64,000 nt of DNA from JAIBAJ01 sp965284645. GTDB taxonomy: Bacteria; Bacteroidota; Bacteroidia; JAIBAJ01. The position numbers and the translations under genes are program-made. The notes below the pieces were generated by a model. That model was not told the DNA's origin and ran no database searches. It saw only the letters and a list, made by a program, of their open reading frames with translations. The number at the start of each line of letters is the position of its first letter. Position 1 is the stretch's first letter. Shown in pieces: positions 25,779-35,644 of the stretch. The DNA lies in assembly GCA_965284645.1 (NCBI GenBank), contig OZ260106.1, forward strand, positions 3,472,001 to 3,536,000. Direction: 5' to 3'.

Positions 25779-28193
25779 GTGAAACTGTTAGATTTAATCC
25801 GATTAATACGTAAGCATCTTGTTCTGCTGATTCTTATTCCTTTGCTTATGGCATTATTGGCGATAATGCTAACTAGGAAACCGCAACTTACCTTTTCTTC
25901 TCATACTACCCTATTTACTGGTCTAGCTACTGGTTCGTCCATTGAAATGGATAAAACCTTTAATTACTTTGTTACCAATACCGCATTTGACAACCTCCTC
26001 AACATAATAAACTCAAGGGCAAGCCAAGAGGAAGTGGCCATTCGACTGCTAAGCCAACATTTGCTACTTAATAAATACGACCCTAAGTACATTTCTGAAA
26101 AATCCTATAAAGAACTTAGGGAAATGACCCCCAAATCCATTTATCGCTATGTGGTGAGAAAGCGAAGTGGAAATACTGAAAAAGATACATCCTTTCTTGC
26201 TCAAAAATCATCCAATGGCCGTTCATTCCAAGATTTGGATGAAAAATCAAGTAATCTACCTAGTTCAATCAATGAAGACGACTATGAACTAACCGTCCGA
26301 AACCTCACCCAGTTGATGAACAGCAATGACACCAACTTTGTGTATAAACTTTTAAACTTCGAAGATCCTCATTATTCATTAAAGGCTATTTCAAGTGTTA
26401 AAGCCATTCGAATTGGAAGCAGTGACCTGATCAAATTAAGTTACGAAGCCGATGACCCCGGTATTTGCCAACAGACCTTGGAACTATTCAGCCAAGTTTG
26501 TATCAAAAATTACCGCTTTATCAAAGAAAACAAATCGGACGAAGTTATTAAATACTTCGAAAACCAATTGCAGGAAGCCAACAAGCAATTGAAAATCTCG
26601 GAAGACAAATTATTGGATTTCAATGAACGGAACAACATCATCAACTACTATGAACAAAGTAAGGCCGTGGCCAATGTTAAAGAAGATATCGATGTTGATT
26701 ACAATAATAAAAAGGCACAATTGGCCGGTCACGAAGCTGCCATTAACCGTATTGAGAAAAAACTGGATGTTCAACAATTGGTACAACTGAAAAGTGACGA
26801 CATCCTTCAAAAAAAGAAAAAACTTGGCGAACTTAATTATGAGATTGCCAATTCAGAGGCCCGAAGAGATACAGGTAAATTAGCTCAAATCAACCTGCTC
26901 AAACTTAAAAAACAGTCCGAAATCCTTAAATTGGATATCAAAGGAAACGTTGAAGAATTATATACTTTCCAAAACACCACCAATGGCTTACCTTTAAATA
27001 ACTTATTGTCGGAATGGCTAAACAATGTTGTAGAGGCCGAAAACCTTAGAGCCAAACTCTTGGTCATGGACCAACGAAAAAGGGAATTCCAAAAACAATA
27101 TTCCATCTACGCACCTGCTGGAGCCAACATCAAACGTATCGAAAGAGAAATTTCAGTTTCAGAACAAGGTTACTTGGAAATCCTACATGGCTTGAACTTA
27201 GCCAAATTAAAATTACAGGATAGTGAATTGTCGGCCAACCTCAAAACCATTGACCCACCCTATTATCCAATTTCGCCAAATCCAACCAAAAGAAAAATCC
27301 TCATTATTGCTGCAGCCTTTTTGAGCGGAATCATAGTACTCGGTTTCATTTTAATGATGGAGTATTTTGATGACACCTTGTCCAACCTCGAGAAAGCATC
27401 CAAAATCCTTAAATTACAACCCCTGGGAATGTATCCCAAGGTTTATAAAAACCCCGAATTTTTGAATTTTGATGGAATACAAAACCGCTTGATTCAACTG
27501 ATTACCCAAAACTTAATCCATTCCATTGAAAAAGTAAATCCGGTAAAATCACCAAAAACTATTCTCTTTTTTAGCACCTTAGACAAAGAAGGTAAAACAG
27601 CCATGATTGGAAATATTACCAAAACGCTCTTGTCCAAAGGAAAAAGAGTTGTTTATATCAATTTTTCCAATACCAGCTTTTCACATGAAGAAGGCAAAAC
27701 CTTCTCCATAATTCAACGCTTGCTCGGTTACCAAGATCCCCGTATCGATTTTGATAGTCCTTTCCTCAAAAATCCGGCAGACTACCTGCCTAGTCAGAAC
27801 TATTTTGAACGAACAATAAACGATCAAACCTATCATTTTCATGCGTTTTCTGATGTTCTCAACACCTATAACATTCAAATTGATTTTGAACCTGAATTGA
27901 TTTTAATCGAACTACCTTCTATCCTAAAAAACAATTATGCTGCCGATATGGTAAGCTCGGCCGATCTTTCTGTGTTGGTTTGTCGGTCAAACCGCACTTG
28001 GGCCACCGCCGACCAAACAGCCTTGGATAACATCCTTAGCCTTAATGGAGGTAATACAAAATATGTACTTAACGGAACTGAAATAATCGAAGCCGAGGCC
28101 TTAATTGGAGAACTACCCAAAGAACGCAGCAAATTGAGAATCCTTTTAAAAGACTACATGCAGTTTCAGTTCTTTACCAAAAACGAAATCTAA
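25779..28193 (+). CDS. Wzz/Wzc-like polysaccharide co-polymerase with degenerate BY-kinase-like domain
   Basis: 804 residues starting at GTG 25779, five bases after the previous stop. An N-terminal membrane helix (LVLLILIPLLMALLAIML), a long periplasmic part with coiled-coil segments (about 250-480), a PNPTKRK proline-rich stretch before the second membrane helix (about 505-528), then a cytoplasmic P-loop-like domain. Walker A region reads STLDKEGKTAMIG (about 598-610). The following beta strand reads VVYINFSN, with no Walker A' aspartate, and the Walker B region reads LILIELPS with Glu instead of Asp. No tyrosine-rich tail. It probably sets chain length for export of the polysaccharide, and kinase activity is doubtful. 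Confidence 0.8.
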   Translation: MKLLDLIRLIRKHLVLLILIPLLMALLAIMLTRKPQLTFSSHTTLFTGLATGSSIEMDKTFNYFVTNTAFDNLLNIINSRASQEEVAIRLLSQHLLLNKYDPKYISEKSYKELREMTPKSIYRYVVRKRSGNTEKDTSFLAQKSSNGRSFQDLDEKSSNLPSSINEDDYELTVRNLTQLMNSNDTNFVYKLLNFEDPHYSLKAISSVKAIRIGSSDLIKLSYEADDPGICQQTLELFSQVCIKNYRFIKENKSDEVIKYFENQLQEANKQLKISEDKLLDFNERNNIINYYEQSKAVANVKEDIDVDYNNKKAQLAGHEAAINRIEKKLDVQQLVQLKSDDILQKKKKLGELNYEIANSEARRDTGKLAQINLLKLKKQSEILKLDIKGNVEELYTFQNTTNGLPLNNLLSEWLNNVVEAENLRAKLLVMDQRKREFQKQYSIYAPAGANIKRIEREISVSEQGYLEILHGLNLAKLKLQDSELSANLKTIDPPYYPISPNPTKRKILIIAAAFLSGIIVLGFILMMEYFDDTLSNLEKASKILKLQPLGMYPKVYKNPEFLNFDGIQNRLIQLITQNLIHSIEKVNPVKSPKTILFFSTLDKEGKTAMIGNITKTLLSKGKRVVYINFSNTSFSHEEGKTFSIIQRLLGYQDPRIDFDSPFLKNPADYLPSQNYFERTINDQTYHFHAFSDVLNTYNIQIDFEPELILIELPSILKNNYAADMVSSADLSVLVCRSNRTWATADQTALDNILSLNGGNTKYVLNGTEIIEAEALIGELPKERSKLRILLKDYMQFQFFTKNEI

Positions 28194-28204
28194 GGTTTGT
28201 TCTA

Positions 28205-29572
28205 TTGAAAAAGAAGGTAATGCAAATCATAAAGGAAGACAATTTCCTTTCCTTAGCAGGGAATATGGTTATTGCTTTCTTTGGGGTAGTGGGATTTGCA
28301 CTTATGACTCGATCCTTAAGCGTGCAAGATTATGGGCAATGGGTTTTGTTTATTGCTGGTGCCTCCTTTATCGAAATGTTTCGTTTTGGGATAACCAATA
28401 CCGCTGTTATCCGCTTTTTATCGGGAGCCGATGCCCAATACCGCTCCCAACTAATCGGTTCAAACGCCTTAATTGGTTTGATTTCTACATCTGGAATTGC
28501 CCTGCTGATGTTGGCCTGCAATTACTTCTTTAAAAAACCAATTGCTGAAGCTGGTTATGGCTTATTTTTCACTTGGTATCCCCTACTCTCCTTTCTTAAC
28601 TTACCTTGGAACAATGCTGTTGTGATTCTTCAGGCTGATCGGAAATATGGTAAAATCCTCCTCCTGAAATCTATTAATAGCATTTCCTTTTTTATATGTG
28701 TAGCCTCCAGTTTTTTCTATTTAAAACTAAACCTAACGCAATTAATCTGGTGCCTACTGGTTATTCATTCGGTTACCTCCATGGTGGCAATGTTGGGTGG
28801 TTGGGATGGCACTTTCCAACTTACCAAGGCAAGCAAAGAATCCAATGCCCAATTGTTGCACTTCGGTAAATACACAACCTTTACCCTTATTGGCACAAAC
28901 CTTCTCCGCAGTGCTGATACCCTCATCATCTCTTTAAGTCCATTGGGCCAATCGGCAGTGGCTCTTTACAGTATTCCGATCAAACTAACCGAAATGCAAC
29001 AAATCCCTTTGCGTAGCTTTGTTGCCACTGCCTTCCCTAAAATGTCGAAAGCCAGTTTACATGGCCAATTAAACGAAGTAAGAGCTCTTTTTTATTCCTA
29101 TTCCGGCGCATTAACCTATCTTTTTGTTTTCATGAGCCTAGGTACCTTCCTGTTTGCAGATATCTTTGTTTGGATTTTAGGGGGCGACCAATACCTCCAA
29201 ATCGATCCTGCTACTGGCACCAATGTAGCCTCAATTGTTCGTGTATTTTCTTTTTATGGCTTGTTGCTTCCGATTGATCGCATGACTGGAATCGGACTTG
29301 ATAGTATCAACAAACCAAATATCAATGCTATTAAAGTATTCTTTATGGTGGCTGCCAATATTATTGGCGATTTAATTGCCGTGTTTATGTTCAAATCCCT
29401 ACTACTGGTGGCCATTTCATCCATTGGCTTTACTATAATTGGAATTTATTTGGGCATGTATTTCTTCAATAAAGAAGTGGAAATTGAGTTCAAACAAATT
29501 TTCATCCACGGCAGACTTTTTTACCAAAATGCGTTTGAAAAAATATTCAAAAGGCAGGGTTTGGTTAAATAA
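28205..29572 (+). CDS. Wzx-type lipid-linked oligosaccharide flippase
   Basis: 455 residues with about 12-14 hydrophobic segments. It belongs to the polysaccharide-transport (MATE-like) flippase class: GNMVIAFFGVVGFALMTRSL near the N terminus, FGKYTTFTLIGTNLLRSADTLII mid-protein, and LPIDRMTGIGLDSINKPN. Predicted to move undecaprenyl-linked repeat units across the inner membrane. Start codon may be TTG 28205 or ATG 28220; both give the same membrane part. Eleven bases after the Wzz-like gene. Confidence 0.82.
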   Translation: MKKKVMQIIKEDNFLSLAGNMVIAFFGVVGFALMTRSLSVQDYGQWVLFIAGASFIEMFRFGITNTAVIRFLSGADAQYRSQLIGSNALIGLISTSGIALLMLACNYFFKKPIAEAGYGLFFTWYPLLSFLNLPWNNAVVILQADRKYGKILLLKSINSISFFICVASSFFYLKLNLTQLIWCLLVIHSVTSMVAMLGGWDGTFQLTKASKESNAQLLHFGKYTTFTLIGTNLLRSADTLIISLSPLGQSAVALYSIPIKLTEMQQIPLRSFVATAFPKMSKASLHGQLNEVRALFYSYSGALTYLFVFMSLGTFLFADIFVWILGGDQYLQIDPATGTNVASIVRVFSFYGLLLPIDRMTGIGLDSINKPNINAIKVFFMVAANIIGDLIAVFMFKSLLLVAISSIGFTIIGIYLGMYFFNKEVEIEFKQIFIHGRLFYQNAFEKIFKRQGLVK

Positions 29573-29595
29573 ATAGGTGATTTTTGCTATCCAAG

Positions 29596-31077
29596 ATGAA
29601 GGAAGGTAACTGGAGTCCATTTGAAATAGAAACAGGTTCAAGGAAATTAGAAAATCCTAAGTACTTGATGCTATTGCTTTGCATAGTATTAGCCGCCTCC
29701 TTCATGGTAATAAAATTCCAAATCCTTGGAATCGTGGGATGCCTAGGTTTGATGGGTGCAGGTGTTTTTAGCTACCTGCTTTTCCGCTCGCCCGAAATAG
29801 GCTTGTATACCTCCATCTTTCTTAGTTTTATTCTCCTTGGTTTAGGACGCTACGCAAAGGATGTTCAGGTTGGATTAGGCTTGGATGCCATTTTAATTTT
29901 CACCTATATCGCTCTTTTATTCAACCGTTTCAAAGAGCGAATGGATTGGTCGCCTGCAAATAAGGACATTACCTACCTTTCCTTAATTTGGTTTGGCTAT
30001 TCCATCTTTGAAATTGTCAATCCTGAAGCCAGAAGTTTTGCCGCTTGGTTCTCTGGTAGGAGTTTGGCCCTCTATATGTTCCTGCTGGTGCCGCTTACTT
30101 TAATGTTCTTCCATAACAAACAGAAAATCTATATTTTTCTTTATATCTGGGGCATCATGTCACTTTTGGCCAGTTTGAAAGGCATTATGCAGGTCAAATT
30201 TGGAGTTGATTATGCCGAACAAGGCTGGTTAGATGAAGGAAATGCCAAAACCCATGTGCTTTTTGGAAAACTGCGGGCCTTTTCCTTTTTGAGCGATGCC
30301 GGACAATTTGGCGCAAATCAAGGTTATTCAGCAGTTGTGGCCCTAATTTCGAGTATGGCCTCACAAGGAAAGCTCAAGAAGGCTTTCTTTTTTATCGTAG
30401 CTATTTTTGCCTTGTACGGATTAATTATCTCCGGTACTCGCGGAGCCCTCAGTGTGCCTTTTGCTGGTTTTGGCCTATTTGTTATGCTGCGAAAAAATGT
30501 GGTCGCCATGGCTATTGGAGGATTTTTACTGGTTTCACTGATCGTGTTCTTTAAATTTACAACCATCGGTCAAGGCAATGCGGATATCCGACGCATGCGA
30601 ACGGCTTTCGACCCCAATGATGCCTCGCTACAGGTGCGACTAAACAACCAAAAACTACTAAGAAGCTACATGGCATCCCGACCATTTGGAGGAGGTATTG
30701 GCCATGGCGGGGTAAAGGCTCAACGCTACCTGCCAAATGCCTATTTATCTCAAATCCCAACAGATAGCTGGTATGTATTAATTTGGGTAGAAATGGGAAT
30801 CGTAGGACTGGTTATGCACCTTTTTATCCTCTTTTATATTATCATAAAGGGAAGCTATGCCATTATGTTCAAAGTCAAAGACCCAGAACTCAAACTGCTG
30901 CTCTCGGCCTTGGCATCAGGTATGTTTGGCATTATGGTGGCCTCCTATGGAAACGCCGTTTTGGGACAAATGCCGACAAATACTTTAATTTATATGTCGA
31001 TGGCAATATTATTAAATACAGAAGTGCTAGATAATGAAACCAAAACAGCCGATCTTGGGTTAAATCCCCCTGAATGA
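29596..31077 (+). CDS. O-antigen ligase/polymerase-like membrane protein (Wzy-like)
   Basis: About 493 residues from ATG 29596; a TTG four codons earlier is also in frame. It has about 10-12 transmembrane segments and a large periplasmic loop containing GQFGANQGYSAVVALI, followed by ISGTRGALSVPFAGF and MASRPFGGGIGHGG. The arginine and histidine in these loops are typical of the Wzy/WaaL superfamily. It probably polymerises repeat units. The ATG of the next gene overlaps its stop (ATGA), which argues for translational coupling. Confidence 0.82.
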   Translation: MKEGNWSPFEIETGSRKLENPKYLMLLLCIVLAASFMVIKFQILGIVGCLGLMGAGVFSYLLFRSPEIGLYTSIFLSFILLGLGRYAKDVQVGLGLDAILIFTYIALLFNRFKERMDWSPANKDITYLSLIWFGYSIFEIVNPEARSFAAWFSGRSLALYMFLLVPLTLMFFHNKQKIYIFLYIWGIMSLLASLKGIMQVKFGVDYAEQGWLDEGNAKTHVLFGKLRAFSFLSDAGQFGANQGYSAVVALISSMASQGKLKKAFFFIVAIFALYGLIISGTRGALSVPFAGFGLFVMLRKNVVAMAIGGFLLVSLIVFFKFTTIGQGNADIRRMRTAFDPNDASLQVRLNNQKLLRSYMASRPFGGGIGHGGVKAQRYLPNAYLSQIPTDSWYVLIWVEMGIVGLVMHLFILFYIIIKGSYAIMFKVKDPELKLLLSALASGMFGIMVASYGNAVLGQMPTNTLIYMSMAILLNTEVLDNETKTADLGLNPPE

Positions 31078-32264
31078 AAGGTTACGACTTTATTTTTACC
31101 GGACTTCAATCCTGGGATATCCCAATAGGTTCAAACGCCATCGATATTGCCAAGGAAATTTCTAAACAAAACCGGGTACTTTATATCAACAGTCCGCTCG
31201 ACATCATGACCCTCTATCGCAACGAGGGCAAGGCCGAAACCCAAAACAGACTGGACGTATTGAAGAAAAAAAAACATCCCGTTCGCAAAATTTCTGATTC
31301 CCTTTCTGTCCTTGATTTCACCTTTCCTATTCTTTCTGTCAACGGACTTCCTGATGGACCCCTTTTCGATTTCGCTAACAAAATCAACAACCGGCGTATT
31401 TTCAAATACATCGGAAAGGCTGCCAAGGAATTTGGGTTTAAAAACTATATCCATTTTATCGATAATGACATTTATAGGAGCTTCTATGCCAAAGACTTTC
31501 TAGAAGCTAAACTATCGGTGTATTACCGCCGCGACAACCTGCATCCCATGAACTATTGGAAAAAGCATGTGAAAAGGTTGGAGCCGCTTTTAATCAAAAA
31601 AAGTGATTTGGTTGTGTGCAATTCGCCCCAATTGGCAGATTTTGCCCGCCAATTCAACCCCAAAAGCTTTAACGTTGGTCAAGGTGTAAACCTCTCAGCC
31701 TACGATCCGGATATGCCCAGTGATGGACCTGAAGAATTGAAGGCTTTCAAACGTCCACTTATTGGCTATATAGGCGATATCAACAGCATGCGCCTCGATG
31801 TGGAACTAATTTACAACCTAGCAAAAAGCAAACCCGATTACTCTTTCATTATGATCGGTGGCGAGGATGAAGTGTTTAAAAATCACGCCGTTCACCAACT
31901 TCCCAATGTCCATTTCTTGGGAAGAATCCCTGTTACACGGGTAGCGGAATTCATTAAAGGTATGGATGTTACCATGAATCCCCAATTAATCAATGAAATT
32001 ACGATAGGCAATTATCCGCGTAAAGTGGATGAATACATTGCCATGGGAAAACCAGTTCTTGCCACTGCTACCCAAACCATGGAACTCTTCAAAGACCATG
32101 TGTACATCTGTTCCAACCTCGACGATTACCAACAGGCCATTGATAAAGCGGTACAAGAAAATTCAGCAGAAGTAAGAAAGGAAAGAATCCGTTTCGCTCG
32201 CTCCCACTCCTGGGAAAGCAATGTCAACGAAATCTATGCCCGAATCCAAGAAAATTTAAAATAA
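31074..32264 (+). CDS. GT4-type glycosyltransferase
   Basis: 396 residues, GT-B fold. The N-terminal domain starts YDFIFTGLQSWDIPIGSNAIDIAKE, and the C-terminal domain has GYIGDINSMRLDVELI, MIGGEDEVF, NVHFLGRIPVTRVAEFIKGMDV and YPRKVDEYIAMGKPVLAT, which holds the nucleotide-sugar binding site in place of the classic E-x7-E. Overlaps the previous gene by four bases. Donor and acceptor are unknown; cytoplasmic side of the EPS assembly line. Confidence 0.82.
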   Translation: MKGYDFIFTGLQSWDIPIGSNAIDIAKEISKQNRVLYINSPLDIMTLYRNEGKAETQNRLDVLKKKKHPVRKISDSLSVLDFTFPILSVNGLPDGPLFDFANKINNRRIFKYIGKAAKEFGFKNYIHFIDNDIYRSFYAKDFLEAKLSVYYRRDNLHPMNYWKKHVKRLEPLLIKKSDLVVCNSPQLADFARQFNPKSFNVGQGVNLSAYDPDMPSDGPEELKAFKRPLIGYIGDINSMRLDVELIYNLAKSKPDYSFIMIGGEDEVFKNHAVHQLPNVHFLGRIPVTRVAEFIKGMDVTMNPQLINEITIGNYPRKVDEYIAMGKPVLATATQTMELFKDHVYICSNLDDYQQAIDKAVQENSAEVRKERIRFARSHSWESNVNEIYARIQENLK

Positions 32265-32270
32265 GCCTAC

Positions 32271-33224
32271 ATGTATTACAGAAGCATTGCAGACCTCAAC
32301 AACATTATTCTTCAAAAACTTTATACCATTCCCAGGGATTTTGATTTAATTGTTGGCGTTCCCCGAAGCGGTATGTTACCTGCCAATTTGTTGGCTTTAT
32401 ATCTGAATCGACCTTACACAGATATTCATTCGTTCATGAATGGACATATCTACAAAGCCGGTGCACGTAGTCAGTTCTTCGAAGGTAAAGAAAATAAAAA
32501 AGTATTGGTAGTCGACGATAGCGTTGCATCGGGTTCGGCCCTCAACGAATGTAAAGAAAGCCTTAAAGATTTCACCTCCAAATACGATATTAAGTACTGT
32601 GCCATTTATGTTGTTCCGGGTAAAGAAAAGGTGGTGGATTACTATTTTGAATCAGTTCCCCTTCCTCGCTTTTTTCAATGGAATATCCTAAACCACACCG
32701 CGCTCGAAAAAGCCTGCTTCGATATTGACGGTGTGCTTTGTCCCGACCCGCTTCCCGAACAAAACGATGATGGAGAAAAATACAGGGAATTTATCCTGAA
32801 TGCCCCTCCCCTATTTGTTCCGGGTAGTAAAATCGGTACCGTAGTTACTTCACGTTTAGAAAAATACAGAAAAGAAACAGAAACCTGGTTGAAAAACAAC
32901 AATATCAAGTACAATGATTTGATAATGTTGGATTTACCCGATATGAAAGCGAGGCAAAAAGCCAACAACCATGGCGAACACAAAGCCAAAGCTTACATGG
33001 CAGGCCCCTACACCTTATTTGTGGAAAGTGAAATGGAACAAGCCATTGCCATCAATCGCATTACCAAAAAGCCGGTTTTGTGTACCGCTACTTTCGAAAT
33101 GATTTACGATTCAGAGTCATTCCTTTATAACCTAAAAAGCGGCAAAAACCTACCCTTTCTTCGAAACTATGCCCTTAAACTGAGAGACAACCTCCGGAAA
33201 TTGAAAAAAGCCCTCCACAGTTGA
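32271..33224 (+). CDS. Phosphoribosyltransferase-like / HAD-like fusion protein in the EPS operon
   Basis: 317 residues. Residues ~1-140 form a type I phosphoribosyltransferase domain: VGVPRSGMLPANLLALYL and the PRPP loop KVLVVDDSVASGSAL (about 77-92). From ~147 a HAD-like nucleophile motif appears, KACFDIDGVLCPDPLPE, followed by VVTSRLEKYRKETETWL (motif II region) and later KAYMAGPYTLFVESE. So a PRTase domain is joined to a HAD-phosphatase-like domain. A ribosyl or phosphoribosyl modification of the polysaccharide precursor is possible, but the substrate cannot be read from the sequence. The gene is tightly packed between glycosyltransferases. Confidence 0.75.
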   Translation: MYYRSIADLNNIILQKLYTIPRDFDLIVGVPRSGMLPANLLALYLNRPYTDIHSFMNGHIYKAGARSQFFEGKENKKVLVVDDSVASGSALNECKESLKDFTSKYDIKYCAIYVVPGKEKVVDYYFESVPLPRFFQWNILNHTALEKACFDIDGVLCPDPLPEQNDDGEKYREFILNAPPLFVPGSKIGTVVTSRLEKYRKETETWLKNNNIKYNDLIMLDLPDMKARQKANNHGEHKAKAYMAGPYTLFVESEMEQAIAINRITKKPVLCTATFEMIYDSESFLYNLKSGKNLPFLRNYALKLRDNLRKLKKALHS

Positions 33225-33270
33225 CCCCTAATCGAACCCAGTCGAACCCAAACCACTCAAGCTACTGAAC

Positions 33271-34470
33271 ATGATCATACTGCTTACGCTTCAAACCATT
33301 CTCTTTATCGCTCTGGCCATTGCAACCCTTTACATTTTGTTTTTTGCAATCGCCGGACTTTTCTATAAAAAACCCGTCCTCAAAAAACCATCGCGTAACC
33401 GACAAATTGTAGTGCTTATTCCAGGTTACAAAGAAGATTCGGTTATTGTGGAAGTAGCCAAAGCGGCCTTGGTGCAAGATTATCCAAAAGAGTATTTCGA
33501 TATAGTGGTTATTGCGGATTCCTTTCAGCCCGAAACCATCGAAAAACTGGGCACCCTTCCCATCAAAGTTTTGGAAGTACAATTCGACAAAAGCACCAAA
33601 TCAAAAGCCCTCAACAAAGCCTTAGCCCTACTCGAATTCTCCTACGAAATCTGTGTGGTGCTCGATGCCGATAATATTATGTCGCCGACCTTTCTATCCC
33701 AAATCAATGCCAGTTTCGACGATGGTTTCAGGGTAGTACAAGGGCACCGAACCTCCAAAAACCAAAACAACAACTGGGCAATACTTGACTCAATCAGCGA
33801 AGAAATAAACAACCACATCTTCCGTAAAGGCCACAGAGCCATAGGTTTATCCTCGGCTATTATCGGTTCAGGAATGGCCTTCGACTACCTTTTCTTCAAA
33901 CAAATGATGTCATCCGTATTTGCCATCGGGGGCTTCGACAAAGAAATCGAATTGAAAATGCTCAAACAAGGCATTAAAATCGAATACCTCGAACAAGCCT
34001 ATGTTTACGACGAAAAAGTGCAGGAAGCCGAAGTATTCGGAAACCAGCGCAGAAGATGGTTATCCGCTCAATTTCACTACTTCCGGGTGGGCTTTTTAGA
34101 CTCAGTAAAAGATTTGTTCTTGAAAGGCAATGTCGACTATTTTGACAAAGCCTTCCAATTTATCCAACCTCCCCGAGCCCTGCTTTTGGGTGGAACCGGA
34201 CTTTTAGCCATGGTTTTTCCGGCTTTGGATTATATGTTGAACCACGAACTCACTTTTAGTCTAAAATGGATAGTATTGTTTGCCTTGGTTTGTTTCTCCC
34301 TCATTATCTCCGTTCCAAAACAGTTCTGGAATTTTAAAACCCTAGGCGCCCTAGCAGGTTTACCCAAAGGCATTTATGTCATGCTACTCTCCCTCCTGAA
34401 AATCAAAGGCGCTAACAAAACCTTTATCCATACCAAACATACCACTACTTACCCCGAAAATAAAGTTTAA
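33271..34470 (+). CDS. Membrane GT2 glycosyltransferase
   Basis: 399 residues. N-terminal membrane helix, then a GT-A domain: VVLIPGYKEDSVI, ICVVLDADNIMSPTF (DxD, about 129-135), and the acceptor and Q-x-x-R-W motif QRRRWLSAQFHYF near residue 260. C-terminal membrane helices (LLLGGTGLLAMVFPAL and WIVLFALVCFSLIISV). The Q-x-x-R-W motif is typical of processive or polymer-associated GT2 enzymes. Donor unknown. It is followed ten bases later by a GT4 gene. Confidence 0.85.
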   Translation: MIILLTLQTILFIALAIATLYILFFAIAGLFYKKPVLKKPSRNRQIVVLIPGYKEDSVIVEVAKAALVQDYPKEYFDIVVIADSFQPETIEKLGTLPIKVLEVQFDKSTKSKALNKALALLEFSYEICVVLDADNIMSPTFLSQINASFDDGFRVVQGHRTSKNQNNNWAILDSISEEINNHIFRKGHRAIGLSSAIIGSGMAFDYLFFKQMMSSVFAIGGFDKEIELKMLKQGIKIEYLEQAYVYDEKVQEAEVFGNQRRRWLSAQFHYFRVGFLDSVKDLFLKGNVDYFDKAFQFIQPPRALLLGGTGLLAMVFPALDYMLNHELTFSLKWIVLFALVCFSLIISVPKQFWNFKTLGALAGLPKGIYVMLLSLLKIKGANKTFIHTKHTTTYPENKV

Positions 34471-34480
34471 TCGAGCGTTT

Positions 34481-35623
34481 ATGAAAATAGGCATTGAAGC
34501 ACAAAGGATCTTTAGAAAGAAAAAGCATGGAATGGATATTGTTGTGCTTGAGTTGATTCGGAATTTACAGAAAATCGATACCACCAACGAGTATTTTGTC
34601 TTTGTAAAACCTGATGAAGACAATCAAATCATCCAGGAAACCGCCAACTTTAAAATCATTGAAATTCCTGGCGGTCCCTACCCGGTATGGGAACAGTTTT
34701 TACTTCCCAAGGCTGCTAAAAAACTAGGCATCGAGCTCTTACATGCCACCAGTAATACCGCCCCAATATTCTCCTCCATCCCCTTGGTGCTCACCCTACA
34801 TGATATCATTTTCATGGAGAAATCCATTCCCAACCTCGTGTTTGGCGAAGGTACCAACTACCAAAAATTTGGAAATGTCTACCGCAAATTAGTCGTTCCC
34901 CAGGTTATTCGCAAAGCCAAAAAGGTGATTACCGTTTCCCAATACGAATACCACAACATTTCCAACTTCTTCCATATTCAGGATAATACAAAACTTTCAA
35001 CTGTTTACAACGGTGTGGGCGAAAACTTCCAACCCATTACCGATTCCCAGGTATTGCAGGAGGTAAAACAGAAATACAACTTACCCAATCGTTTTTTCTT
35101 CTTTTTGGGCAATACCGATCCCAAAAAAAACACCGCCGGCGTTATCAAGGCCTATTCCGATTTCATTCATAAAACCCAGGCCGACATCAAACTCGTATTG
35201 GTCGATTACGATAGCGACCACCTCAAAAAAATACTGCAGGCCATACACCATCCCCAATTAATCAACCACATTGTGTTGCCTGGCTATATCCAAAATAAAG
35301 ATTTACCGGGCATTTACAGCCAAAGTTTACTATACCTCTATCCTTCCTTCCGCGAGAGCTTTGGTATTCCCATTTTGGAAGCAATGGCTTGCGGGGCACC
35401 TGTTATCAGTTCCAACTGCTCTTCCATGCCCGAAGTGGCCGAAAATGCCGCTGTACTTATCGACCCCTACCAACCCGAAACCCTTACCAATGCCTTAATC
35501 GATTTGTATGCAAACGACGATCGAAAGAAGGAATTAATTGCCTTGGGCTACCAACAAACCAAAAAATTCTCTTGGAAAAAAATGGCCGAAAACGTCCATG
35601 CCATTTACCAAAAGCTCGCCTAA
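34481..35623 (+). CDS. GT4-family glycosyltransferase
   Basis: 380 residues, GT-B fold. N-terminal GIEAQRIFRKKKHGMDIVVLELI, then LLHATSNTAPIF and VLTLHDIIFMEK. The C-terminal domain has FFLGNTDPKKNTAGVIKAY, GYIQNKDLPGIYSQSLLYLYPS and the E-x7-E motif FRESFGIPILEAMACGAPVI. This is the mannosyltransferase-like GT4 pattern. Cytoplasmic addition of a sugar to the repeat unit is expected. ATG start, tight spacing to both neighbours. Confidence 0.88.
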   Translation: MKIGIEAQRIFRKKKHGMDIVVLELIRNLQKIDTTNEYFVFVKPDEDNQIIQETANFKIIEIPGGPYPVWEQFLLPKAAKKLGIELLHATSNTAPIFSSIPLVLTLHDIIFMEKSIPNLVFGEGTNYQKFGNVYRKLVVPQVIRKAKKVITVSQYEYHNISNFFHIQDNTKLSTVYNGVGENFQPITDSQVLQEVKQKYNLPNRFFFFLGNTDPKKNTAGVIKAYSDFIHKTQADIKLVLVDYDSDHLKKILQAIHHPQLINHIVLPGYIQNKDLPGIYSQSLLYLYPSFRESFGIPILEAMACGAPVISSNCSSMPEVAENAAVLIDPYQPETLTNALIDLYANDDRKKELIALGYQQTKKFSWKKMAENVHAIYQKLA

Positions 35624-35644
35624 ACACCTCAAACCAACCACCAC

